A DNA stretch of 64,000 bases from Marinarcus sp041672955 (GTDB taxonomy: Bacteria > Campylobacterota > Campylobacteria > Campylobacterales > Arcobacteraceae). The DNA is taken from NCBI GenBank assembly GCA_041672955.1, contig JBAYYP010000003.1, forward strand, positions 15,618 to 79,617. Direction: 5' to 3'. Shown here piece by piece: positions 56,068 through 63,972 of this stretch (position 1 is its first letter; every line of letters starts with the position of its first letter). Both the position numbers and the translations under genes were made by a program. The notes beneath the pieces were generated by a model, which saw nothing but the letters and a program-made list of their open reading frames with translations, did not search any database and was not told the DNA's origin.

Positions 56068-57805
56068 AGTTGATATTAAAATAAAATATCAAAATTTACA
56101 TGAAGATTTTAAAATATTATCAAAATCTATTCAATACAAAAGCTTCAAAGAAAGAGGAAAATTGATAAATGACTTTAAAAAAGATATTAATCCTCTTGCT
56201 TTTACTATTACAAAAGATGAAATCATTTATATAGTGAATAAAAATGATTTGATAAAAGATGATATGAGTAAAAAAGTTCCTATGTTTAAAATAGAATCAT
56301 TTCCAAAAGATTTTATAGCAAATCTTTTATTCCAATTTTTAAGAGAAAAACTCAATTTTTTCTCAATAATAGAAGAGCCTTACAAGTTGTTTTACTTAGT
56401 GAAGAATGGTAAAAAGATTCTGGAGACTCTTTGTTTTGAGATAGATAAAAATAGTCTATTTCAAGCAAATGCTGTTGCATTTAAAAAGTTTGAAGGAGAT
56501 GCAAAAGAGTCAAAAAACATACTATACACAACAAATGGAAAAGCATTAACAATTTACAAAGAAGACCAAAAAAGCAAAGATTTATTTTCAAAAGGCAATT
56601 TTAGAAATAAGAAGATTACTATAGAATTTTTTTCAAGGAGCATTAATCAATATCCTAATTCTAAAGCATATTTTATTGCTATGTTCTTAATAGATATAAA
56701 AAAACATTTAAGCCATTACATAGATATAAGCTTTACAAGAGAACTTATGACAAGCTATAAAAGCTATACAAATAGTTATAAAGAAAAGAAAGCAAATATA
56801 ACACTTAAAAATATCCAAAGTTCAATAGCTGAATTAAATATACTAAATTGTACAAAATATTCAACTGATACGCTAATGACTTCTATAAAAAAAGTTTTTG
56901 ATGACAAAATAGAAATATCACTAGATAAGCCTATTGAGAAAAATGAGTTTAATTTAGTTTTATTGTATAGCAAAGAGTATTATACAAAAAACAATATTGA
57001 AGATCCATACAAGAATCTAAAAAAACTAAACCCCTATACTCAGGTCTTGATTTTAGATAATAAAAAAATAAACAATTATTCTTTAGAGGTATGCTTAAAA
57101 GAGTTGTTGATAAAAAACGACATTAATAACAAAAAAATTACACTAAGTACCTATGAGAGTAACCAAATTCATAAAATTTACTCCATAGAAGCCATCAAAA
57201 ACAAAGATACCATATATAAAGTCCATGAATTAAGTATAGAAAAACATCAAGCAATCTCATATAAAATATTAGAACAAGAAGAAGCAGAAGAGTTTATTCA
57301 ATATTTTTTGAATACCAATAATTCAGATCATGCTCTTGAGGTGCTAGTAGAAGATTTTGAAGGAAATATCAATGCAATTTATAAAACTAAACAATATCCA
57401 ATAGTAGATTTTGAAGGAATATATGATTATTACAATACTGTAGATGTAGAAATTGAGAAATTTAATCCAGCTAGAAAAGGCAAAGAAGATTCAAAAGAAC
57501 ATTCGAAGAGATATCATCTTACACAGGGATTTCATAATTTAAAATACTACTTGTCTGAAAGTAAAGCATATTATACAGTTGGTGTGAATGTAGGAACCAA
57601 TAATTTTTCAAAAACTGCTCCTATACGAAAAGTTTGTGCCTATAAAGGAGACCTGATTTTAGATAAAATTTTGCCAACTCTTGATGAGTTTTTTGTTAAA
57701 AACAAAGAATTTACGGTGTTGCCTTTTGGGTTAAAATATTTAAGAGAGTTTAGGCAAATAATAAAGGGAGGGTCGTGTTTTGTACCTTTGAGCAGAAATA
57801 CCTAA
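56045..57805 (+). CDS. Protein of unknown function, possible compact pPIWI-RE relative
   Basis: A 586-residue protein translationally coupled to the helicase-nuclease (23-bp overlap, AGGAG before the ATG). A MID-like stretch NIEDPYKNLKKLNPYTQVLI (about residues 318-337) and a C-terminal block YYTVGVNVGTNNFSKTAPIR followed by KILPTLDEFF and VLPFGLKYLREF recall the RNase H-like domain of pPIWI-RE proteins. Those proteins occur with a helicase and a nuclease. This is memory, not a search. No classical Argonaute DEDX tetrad was identified. Its last 15 or so codons may be foreign, because an AAA ATPase remnant begins in another frame just inside the 3' end. Confidence 0.5.
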   Translation: MLNVQTNKVDIKIKYQNLHEDFKILSKSIQYKSFKERGKLINDFKKDINPLAFTITKDEIIYIVNKNDLIKDDMSKKVPMFKIESFPKDFIANLLFQFLREKLNFFSIIEEPYKLFYLVKNGKKILETLCFEIDKNSLFQANAVAFKKFEGDAKESKNILYTTNGKALTIYKEDQKSKDLFSKGNFRNKKITIEFFSRSINQYPNSKAYFIAMFLIDIKKHLSHYIDISFTRELMTSYKSYTNSYKEKKANITLKNIQSSIAELNILNCTKYSTDTLMTSIKKVFDDKIEISLDKPIEKNEFNLVLLYSKEYYTKNNIEDPYKNLKKLNPYTQVLILDNKKINNYSLEVCLKELLIKNDINNKKITLSTYESNQIHKIYSIEAIKNKDTIYKVHELSIEKHQAISYKILEQEEAEEFIQYFLNTNNSDHALEVLVEDFEGNINAIYKTKQYPIVDFEGIYDYYNTVDVEIEKFNPARKGKEDSKEHSKRYHLTQGFHNLKYYLSESKAYYTVGVNVGTNNFSKTAPIRKVCAYKGDLILDKILPTLDEFFVKNKEFTVLPFGLKYLREFRQIIKGGSCFVPLSRNT

Positions 57806-58007
57806 AAAGTTAAAAATACGAAAACCAGCTGTGAGTTTTAAATCAGCAGTTGAAAACTTACGATTTCTAACCCCTGGGGATTTTGCAGCGGTGGTAAGAC
57901 AAAATAGATTTCGACCTATTAAAAATGTGAAAGATTTAATATCAAGGATTGAAGATGAAATAACTGTGAAGAGTGCAAATAATAATAAAAAGATGGGGTT
58001 TATATAA
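57792..58007 (+). pseudogene. 3' remnant of an AAA-family ATPase
   Basis: In the frame starting GCA 57792, just after an in-frame TGA, 71 codons read AEIPKKLKIRKPAVSF, then LRFLTPGDFAAVVRQNRFRP and finish NKKMGFI. LTPGDFAxVxRQ followed by an ExxxK...GF end is the usual C-terminus of a group of AAA ATPases. All upstream domains are missing. The stop codon touches the ATG of the FtsZ N-half gene, so the full ATPase was once the upstream partner of that gene and has been replaced by the helicase operon. Confidence 0.65.
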
Positions 58008-58664
58008 ATGAAAAAACTTACGAAACTTATTAATAAACTTATTAAAAGAGTTGATTTTTTAAGTAATAAAATAGACAAAATCTACGAAGATAAAGCAATA
58101 TGTATCATCGGAGTTGGAGGTGGCGGCTGTAATATAGTTGATGATATAGCTAAACTAGATAATAGTTTTAATATCATTCACATAAACAGTGATATAAATG
58201 CTTTAAATACAAAATATTCAGGAAATAAAATAGTTTTAGGTCGTGATATTAAAAGAGGATTTGGTTGTGGTGGTCAAGTATCTTGTGGAAGAAAACTTTT
58301 TGATGAAAAGATAAAAAAAGAGTTATTAAATTTAATTAAGAACAATGAAAAGATATATCTTGTCTCAACTTTAGGTGGCGGTGTAGGAAGTGGCGTTATT
58401 CCAGAGATTTTAAAGTACCTTCAGTACATTGGAAAAGATGTTAAAGTGATTGTAACTATTCCTTTTAGTTTTGAGGGAAAGAAAAGAAAAACCAACGCTT
58501 ATAATTCAATACAAGATATAGAAAAAATTAGCCATGAAAAAACAAATATTAGGGTACTTAAAAACGATGATTTAATCAAGAAAGCTATCGATGAAGAGCT
58601 TAGTGTTAAAGAGACTTTTTTATTAACTTCAAGTATTATTTTTAAGATGATAGAAAAAATCTAA
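58008..58664 (+). CDS. Stand-alone FtsZ N-terminal GTPase half
   Basis: A 218-residue protein with the complete nucleotide-binding half of FtsZ: T1 IIGVGGGGCNIVDDI (about residues 32-46), T2 HINSDINALN, T3 GRDIKRGFGCGG, the tubulin signature as TLGGGVGSGVIPEI (GGGTGTG in FtsZ; about 121-134), PFSFEGKKRK and RVLKNDDLI. It ends in the H7 region (SSIIFKMIEKI). Everything from the T7 loop onward is absent, although FtsZ is normally about 380 residues. An N-terminal coiled-coil extension of about 28 residues is added. The missing half matches the protein at 47151-47738. Confidence 0.8.
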   Translation: MKKLTKLINKLIKRVDFLSNKIDKIYEDKAICIIGVGGGGCNIVDDIAKLDNSFNIIHINSDINALNTKYSGNKIVLGRDIKRGFGCGGQVSCGRKLFDEKIKKELLNLIKNNEKIYLVSTLGGGVGSGVIPEILKYLQYIGKDVKVIVTIPFSFEGKKRKTNAYNSIQDIEKISHEKTNIRVLKNDDLIKKAIDEELSVKETFLLTSSIIFKMIEKI

Positions 58665-58834
58665 TAAAAGTAACATATAAATATAAAATAAAACTATATA
58701 AAAATGCACTTGATGAAACAGTTGATGGTATGGTAAAATCTTAAAATATAATACCCCAGAGAAAACAAACAATTTTTTGTAAAGTTTAATTCTTTTATGA
58801 GTAAATTTAAACAATAAAAATAGAGGGTAAAGGT

Positions 58835-58873
58835 ATGAGTAGAAAAATGAAACAATATAGCACAGAGTTTTAA
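58835..58873 (+). pseudogene. 5' end of an IS3-type transposase orfA
   Basis: ATG 58835 encodes MSRKMKQYSTEF and then stops. MSRKRKQYSxEFK is the common start of IS3-family OrfA proteins, and GAGGGTAAAGG upstream looks like its ribosome-binding site. The rest is lost; the next gene starts at the base after the stop. The 170-bp stretch from 58665 to 58834 holds no gene. Confidence 0.5.
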
Positions 58874-59572
58874 ATGAAAAATATATATATTATAAGTGAT
58901 GTTCACGGGTGTTATAAAACTCTTTTGGCTTTAATTGAACAATTTCCATATAAACAAAACTCTAAAATTGTTTTTGTTGGTGATTTAGTTGATAGAGGAG
59001 AAAATTCATATAATGTTGTTCAATTTGTTATGGAAAATAATTATGATTGTGTAAAAGGAAATCATGAAGATATGCTTTTAGAATATGGATCAATAACAAA
59101 AGATGAAACTTTAGCAAAGATAGCAAAACATTGGTTAAATAGTTGTGGTGGAAATGAGACAATAAAATCTTATAAAAATAATGAGGATTATATTAAACAT
59201 TATGATTATTTAGACTCTCTACCCATATATATTGAATATAAAGATTACAAAACAGAAAATAGTAGGTATTTAGTTGTAAGCCACTCGGCTATTGGAACTG
59301 TTTGGGAATGTAAAGATAGTCAATATGAAATTGATAAAGATATTTTTGAATCTCATATTTTATGGAGTAGAGAACCCAGTATAGATATAAAAGAGATTTT
59401 TAATGTTTATGGGCATACCATGTTTGAAGAACCAAAAATGAATGAATTTAGTTGTGGAATAGATTTAGGTTGTTGCTATAAAGAAAATCCAAAAAAAATT
59501 CCAAATCCAAGACTTTGTGCGTTGGAGTTTCCGAGTATGAAACTATTTACTCAAGAGAATTTAGAAGATTAA
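58874..59572 (+). CDS. Calcineurin-like serine/threonine phosphatase family protein
   Basis: A 232-residue metallophosphoesterase. The metal motifs are intact: ISDVHGCYKT (about residues 5-14, DxH), FVGDLVDRGENS (GDxxDRG), VKGNHEDMLL (GNHE) and late histidines in VVSHSAIG and VYGHTMFEEP. The layout resembles phage lambda PP and PrpE/ApaH-like enzymes that act on phosphoproteins or dinucleoside polyphosphates. It begins right after the IS3 remnant and is 13 bp upstream of the second cyclotransferase gene. Confidence 0.83.
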   Translation: MKNIYIISDVHGCYKTLLALIEQFPYKQNSKIVFVGDLVDRGENSYNVVQFVMENNYDCVKGNHEDMLLEYGSITKDETLAKIAKHWLNSCGGNETIKSYKNNEDYIKHYDYLDSLPIYIEYKDYKTENSRYLVVSHSAIGTVWECKDSQYEIDKDIFESHILWSREPSIDIKEIFNVYGHTMFEEPKMNEFSCGIDLGCCYKENPKKIPNPRLCALEFPSMKLFTQENLED

Positions 59573-59585
59573 AGGATTAATTAAA

Positions 59586-59966
59586 GTGAAAGAAATTTAT
59601 ATATTTACCTATGGAACATTAAAAGCAGGTTATCCAAATCATGAGCTTTTAGCAGATGCAGAATTTGTATCAGATGCGATTACTTGTGAAAAATATCAAA
59701 TGTATCCAAGTATAAATCATCAGTTTCCTTTTTTAATAAAAAGTGAAAAATCTCAACAGATAAAAGGGGAAGTTTTTAAAACAACTTCTAAAGAGTTATT
59801 AGAAAAATTAGACTATCTTGAGGGTTATCCCGATTTATATTTAAAAGAATTTATAAAACTTTTTCTTGAAGATGAAACTATTGTAGATGCACTTGTATAT
59901 TTTAAAAATGAAAAGAATAATTTAAATGCTGCTGATTATTCAAATCCTATTAATGAGTGGATTTAA
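59586..59966 (+). CDS. Gamma-glutamylcyclotransferase-family protein (copy 2)
   Basis: A 126-residue GGCT/AIG2-fold protein with FTYGTLKAGYPNHELL (about residues 6-21) and the acidic loop KLDYLEGYPDLYLKE. It is shorter than copy 1 at 46101 but shares block order, including the MYPSINHQFPFL segment (copy 1: MYPNINYFFPFL). It starts at GTG 59586 after AAAGGA. It is probably co-transcribed with the phosphatase gene. Confidence 0.75.
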   Translation: MKEIYIFTYGTLKAGYPNHELLADAEFVSDAITCEKYQMYPSINHQFPFLIKSEKSQQIKGEVFKTTSKELLEKLDYLEGYPDLYLKEFIKLFLEDETIVDALVYFKNEKNNLNAADYSNPINEWI

Positions 59967-60083
59967 AAAAACTAGCAACCAAAAAACTATTTTGGGATAT
60001 GCTCATATGTTTGAAGTAAAATTTTTCAAACATCGTACCATCACTTCCTAATGCTGAAATTATGAAGTTTTGTCTATCTAAAA

Positions 60084-60183
60084 GGGAGTGTAAAAACAAC
60101 TGTGTAAATCCTTTACTAATAATTCACTTGATAATATTATCATATTTCCAATATTTTATTATACGAGTTGTTTTTACACTCCC
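60084..60183. mobile_element. 100-bp element with IS256-type terminal inverted repeats
   Basis: GGGAGTGTAAAAACAACT at 60084-60101 is perfectly inverted at 60166-60183. These 18-bp ends resemble IS256-family tips, and nothing coding lies between. It is a non-autonomous (MITE-like) element or an internally deleted IS. No target-site duplication is visible at its borders. Confidence 0.7.
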
Positions 60184-60271
60184 ACATTTATGAAGAAGTT
60201 TCAAAGTGCGACTACTTTATGCAGTAACTCTTGCTAAGTGCGGTTAGTCTTTCTATTGCATCATCGGTCAC

Positions 60272-60337
60272 ATGGAAGCCTTAAGAGAAGATAATGTTTT
60301 AATTGTTTATAAACTTGACAGACATAAAAGAACTTGA
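60272..60337 (+). pseudogene. Serine recombinase fragment
   Basis: From ATG 60272 the frame reads MEALREDNVLIVYKLDRHKR and then stops. This matches the LxxGDxLvVxKLDRLgRS block of resolvase/invertase proteins (compare EGDTLVVWKLDRLGRS in the intact gene at 63034). It is a decayed second resolvase on the opposite strand. The rest of 59967-60824, besides the element at 60084, is broken transposon sequence with no intact gene. Confidence 0.55.
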
Positions 60338-60824
60338 ACTTCCTAGAAGAACTTTTTTAGATAATATTAACTTATACTGCTTGACAGTCGATTTTTAAAA
60401 TACCCTAAATAGGAACTTTAAAAACTAAAAAACAGTTGTCAATAGATATGGCAAATCCCTACTTAATGCCCTTGTTGTCGAATAAAACTCTATTATATTA
60501 GGAAGAGTGTTAGTTGGTCTGTTTGCATTTCAATATTCATTATTTACTGCTTAATACATAAAGCCAAATAGCCACAATGGTATTTTATTGCCATGTCCTA
60601 CTTCTATGTCATCAGCAACCACAAAACTATTTGGCATATCCTTAATCTGTTTAAAGGTTTAATTTTTACTACCTACTTGGGTATCTTTACATAAACGGCT
60701 TAAATGCGACAAAGAATTTTAAATATAGCTTAAACGCTACTTTTGAAGACCTACAAGCACTTTTCATTCATAAAGATTGATCCTCAACTAATAAAACCAA
60801 TCCTTATGCAATTATGCTCTAGTT

Positions 60825-61664
60825 TCAACTAATCATAGAGATCACTTTTTTATCTACTTTTGTAAAATCATAAATACCATAAAACTGTTAATTCTTAAAG
60901 TTCTTAATTCTTGGTGCAAATGAAAAGCCTAGTAAATGTGTTATTCCAAATATTACTTCACTAAAACCATGGGTATCGGTTGAATGAATATCACTTTTAA
61001 CAACATCATTGTGCATCAACCCATCAATTACATAGCCTGATTCCCTTTCATTGACATTTATAACTGTAGAATAAAAAAGTTTATGAGACTCATCAATAAA
61101 AGTGTAAACACTAACACCTTTTGCTGTTCCAAAATATTTAAATGAATATCCAGCATTAGTTGAATTGATGGAAGATTTAATATTAAATTTTTGACCATCA
61201 CTTGAAGTGTGATTAATTTTTTTATTATTTCTTAGTATCTTTGAAATCTCTAAACTATCTGTAAATTCTAATATTTTATCATTTGCTTCAGTTGTATTAT
61301 CTTCACTAAAATACCAAGTGGTAGCTGTGTCAAGTTCATTTTCACTGATTCCTTTGGATATTTTAGACATTTTTGATAAAGAAATATTACAACCATAACC
61401 TACTATAGAAGCATATAAAAGATTTTCGTTAGGTTTTTTTATTCTTGTATTTTGTAATGAATAGTGTTTGAAGCAATCTAAAAAATCAGTTTGCTGCTGT
61501 ACAGAGTGAAGCAAATCAATTATTGATATAAACTCTGCTTGTGGGAAATATTTTGCAATGGTATTTTCTAACTGCTCGTCACTTTTTTCTACTTTTGGAG
61601 TTGTGAGCATAAATGAATCAGTAGTAAACTTAAAATAAAAGTTCAGCTCATTTCTTATATTCAA
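60825..61664 (-). pseudogene. tnpA: Tn3-family transposase, truncated
   Basis: The open part (60888-61664, 258 codons) is the DDE core of a Tn3 TnpA: ASIVGYGCNISLSKMSKIS, HTSSDGQKFNIKSS (first Asp), FKYFGTAKGVSVYTFIDE, SDIHSTDTHGFSEVIFG (second Asp) and LLGFSFAPRIKN. A TAA then interrupts, with QFYGIYDFTK continuing in frame up to a further stop. Full TnpA has about 1000 residues, so the N-terminal 600 or more and the region of the catalytic Glu are missing. It cannot be active by itself. It lies downstream of the Fic gene. Confidence 0.85.
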
Positions 61665-61689
61665 AGTTATTTAATCACTAGTTATAGTA

Positions 61690-62826
61690 TCAAGTTTTAT
61701 GATTTATCGTATATTTAGTACCTTTTCCTGTTGTACCTTCAACTTTTTTGATGCAAGCTTTTTCAAGTAAGTCTGCTAAGTCTCTTGATGCATTGGTTTC
61801 TGCGGTATTAGCAATTTTTACATATTTTTTCTTTGTTAAATCACCTTTAAAATTTTCACTACCTATATCTAGAAACTTATTTAATACTTTAATTTGTCTT
61901 GCATTTAATTCATCACCTCTATGAGCATCCCAGAATTTTGTTTTATCAACAATGTATGATAATTGTTTTTGTGCATCTAATAAAGAGTGATGTAGAGTTT
62001 TAAAAAACCATTCCATCCAATATGTAATATCTAAAGGTTCGTCTTTTTGAAATCTACCTGTTGTTTCGTCTAGAGCATTATAGTATCCAATTCTGTCTTC
62101 ATAGATACTCTTTGACATAGTATAAATTTTTGAAAAAGAAGACTTTTCTAGTTTGGATAAAACTCTATCTGTTAAAGCCCTAGTTATACGACCATTCCCA
62201 TCATCAAAAGGGTGAATAATTACAAACCAAAGATGTGTAATTGCTGCTTTTTCTAAAGAACTAGGTGCTTCATTAAACCATTGAATAAAATTATTCATTT
62301 CTTGCTCTAGTGTATCAAATGGTGGTGCTTCATAATGAATCTTTTCCTTTCCATAATCACCTGATACAACTTGCATAGAGCCTATGCCTCTAAACTCGGC
62401 TACTTTTATTTTAGAAAATCCACTGTAACCCTTTTCAAACATTGCATGATGCCAACCAAATATTTTTTCTAAATTTAAATCTTCATTATAATGTGTATTA
62501 GCATCAATTAATATTTCAACATAGTTGTCTTCTTTCCTAATAGTCTTATAGTGTTCCTCTGATTCAAGTCCAAGTTTTTGTTTAATAGAGGATCGTACAC
62601 TTTGTCTATTTAATATTTCTCCTTCAATTTGACAACTGGCTATTATCTCATTTTCAAGGGTAGTAGCTAAAGAGTATTCTGTACTTTCTTTGTCCATTAA
62701 AAGCATAAAAGCTTTTAGTTTACCTTGCTCATAAGCAATATCTCTTAATATTAGCGATAATCTATCTTTATCATATTTAAAATTAGGATATTCTTCATAT
62801 TCCCAAATCCATTTTTGTTTTTTCAT
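61690..62826 (-). CDS. Fic-family AMPylase-like protein with DUF4172 domain
   Basis: A 378-residue Fic protein. The N-terminal DUF4172 begins WIWEYEEYPNFKYD. The autoinhibitory helix motif is in IIASCQIEGEIL (S-x-x-x-E-G, about residues 68-79). The active site HPFDDGNGRITRAL (about 200-213) keeps all catalytic residues. A C-terminal winged helix (YVKIANTAETNASRDLADLL) ends the protein. It probably transfers AMP to a target protein under self-inhibition. A dyad sits upstream of the start. It is carried between tnpA and the resolvase gene, so it travels with the transposon. Confidence 0.9.
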   Translation of the reverse strand: MKKQKWIWEYEEYPNFKYDKDRLSLILRDIAYEQGKLKAFMLLMDKESTEYSLATTLENEIIASCQIEGEILNRQSVRSSIKQKLGLESEEHYKTIRKEDNYVEILIDANTHYNEDLNLEKIFGWHHAMFEKGYSGFSKIKVAEFRGIGSMQVVSGDYGKEKIHYEAPPFDTLEQEMNNFIQWFNEAPSSLEKAAITHLWFVIIHPFDDGNGRITRALTDRVLSKLEKSSFSKIYTMSKSIYEDRIGYYNALDETTGRFQKDEPLDITYWMEWFFKTLHHSLLDAQKQLSYIVDKTKFWDAHRGDELNARQIKVLNKFLDIGSENFKGDLTKKKYVKIANTAETNASRDLADLLEKACIKKVEGTTGKGTKYTINHKT

Positions 62827-62863
62827 GGAATCATTTTAACTAAATTGGTATGAAAAAGCAAGG

Positions 62864-62890
62864 TTTCCATACCAAATAACGGTATGGAAA
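62864..62890. promoter_or_regulatory. Dyad operator upstream of fic
   Basis: TTTCCATACC (62864-62873) and GGTATGGAAA (62881-62890) form a perfect inverted repeat with a 7-bp spacer; a further half-site GGTATGAAA is at 62847. It lies 38-64 bp upstream of the fic start and suits autoregulation by the Fic winged helix or another regulator. Confidence 0.55.
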
Positions 62891-63033
62891 ACTATATTTA
62901 TCGTATCACTGAAGATGCTCCAATTCTCAACTCTTTTTAGAACAATTTTTTCATTAGTGAAAACTGTTCCAAAAATAAATACCAATGTTCCCAATTTTAT
63001 TATTTAGGCAGTATAAGTGCAATAAGTTTATAA

Positions 63034-63588
63034 CTAACCCCTATTCAAACTATCAATCAAAGTACTTCTTTTAACTCCAAAGGTTCTACAAGCTGCTGCT
63101 TTACTCATACCATTTGATAAAGCTTCTTTTATAACAAGAAGTTTTTCATCACCAATGGCTCTTGGTCTTCCACCGGTTACTCCTCTTTTTTTAGCAGCTT
63201 CAAGTCCTGCTTTTACTCTTTCTTGAATTAGACTTCTTTCAAATTGTGCTAATGCTCCAAATATGTGAAAAAAGAGTTCACCAGATGCAGTTGTTGTATC
63301 CATTCCTTCAGTTATAGAAATAAAAGAGATACTCTTTTCTTTTAAACTGGTAATGACATTTATAAGATGAGCTAAACTTCTTCCAAGTCTGTCTAATTTC
63401 CAAACAACTAAAGTGTCACCTTCTTGTAGAAATTCAATAGCTTTATCAAGACCAACTCTTTTATCTTTTGAACCTGAAGTTTTATCTTCAAAAATATTTC
63501 TAGCATCAATACCAAATTTCAAAAGTGCATCTTTTTGTAAATTTAAGTTTTGATCATCAGTTGAAACTCTAACATATCCAATTAACAT
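63034..63588 (-). CDS. tnpR: Serine recombinase (Tn3-type resolvase)
   Basis: A 184-residue resolvase. The catalytic Ser is in LIGYVRVSTDDQNLN (residue about 9), EDKTSGSKDKRVGL and VVWKLDRLGRSLAHL follow, and FFHIFGALAQFERSLIQERV leads to the E helix. The helix-turn-helix tail has SKAAACRTFGVKRSTLIDSL. I start at ATG 63588, with AAAGGGG upstream, not at the ATG 13 codons earlier, because the family begins MxIGYxRVST. The start codon overlaps a dyad, as expected if it represses itself at its res site. Confidence 0.92.
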   Translation of the reverse strand: MLIGYVRVSTDDQNLNLQKDALLKFGIDARNIFEDKTSGSKDKRVGLDKAIEFLQEGDTLVVWKLDRLGRSLAHLINVITSLKEKSISFISITEGMDTTTASGELFFHIFGALAQFERSLIQERVKAGLEAAKKRGVTGGRPRAIGDEKLLVIKEALSNGMSKAAACRTFGVKRSTLIDSLNRG

Positions 63589-63618
63589 ACGGAAAACCCC
63601 TTTTATATAGTTTCCGTA
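63588..63618. promoter_or_regulatory. Dyad at the resolvase start (possible res subsite)
   Basis: TACGGAAAAC (63588-63597) and GTTTCCGTA (63610-63618) are inverted around CCCTTTTATATA and overlap the ATG and ribosome-binding site. The half-site resembles the one upstream of fic. Confidence 0.5.
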
Positions 63619-63697
63619 TTGTATCATAATCCGATAGTGTTTTTCGTATATTATTTGGCTATTTTTTGGATAATTTTGAATATTTTTATGGAAGTGT

Positions 63698-63717
63698 CGG
63701 AAAACATCTGTTTTCTG
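63698..63717. promoter_or_regulatory. Second dyad upstream of the resolvase gene
   Basis: CGGAAAAC and GTTTTCTG are inverted around ATCT, 110-130 bp upstream of the resolvase start. With the dyad at 63588 it could be part of a multi-subsite res region. The gap from 63628 to 64000 contains no gene. Confidence 0.4.
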
Positions 63718-63888
63718 TATATATAAATAAGCACAATTAGAAAATTAATTTTTCTATTAAAATATTTTAAGATTTAAGCAAGAATTAAAGAATTGTTATT
63801 TTTGTATTAATGTTTATAAATTTATATAATTTTGTACAATTTTAGATTTTTATTACTTGTTGAGTTTATTAATTGTTGAGACGCATGA

Positions 63889-63972
63889 ACTTGGCCACAC
63901 AAACGCAAGAGCATTTGGCCAGTTGAGTAGTTAAAAAGTATTCTTGCGATATTGTATCATAAGTGGCCAAGT
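63889..63972. repeat. Nested inverted repeats near the window end
   Basis: ACTTGGCCAC (63889-63898) is perfectly inverted at 63963-63972, and CGCAAGA (63904-63910) is inverted at 63942-63948 inside it. An extra TTGGCCA lies in the middle. This may be a cruciform, operator or transposon end belonging to a gene past the window. Confidence 0.5.

Noticed and set aside
58665..58834. Continuation of FtsZ coding sequence after the N-half stop
   Set aside because: All frames downstream are broken, and none contains T7-loop or C-terminal FtsZ residues, so this is not a simple frameshift of one gene.
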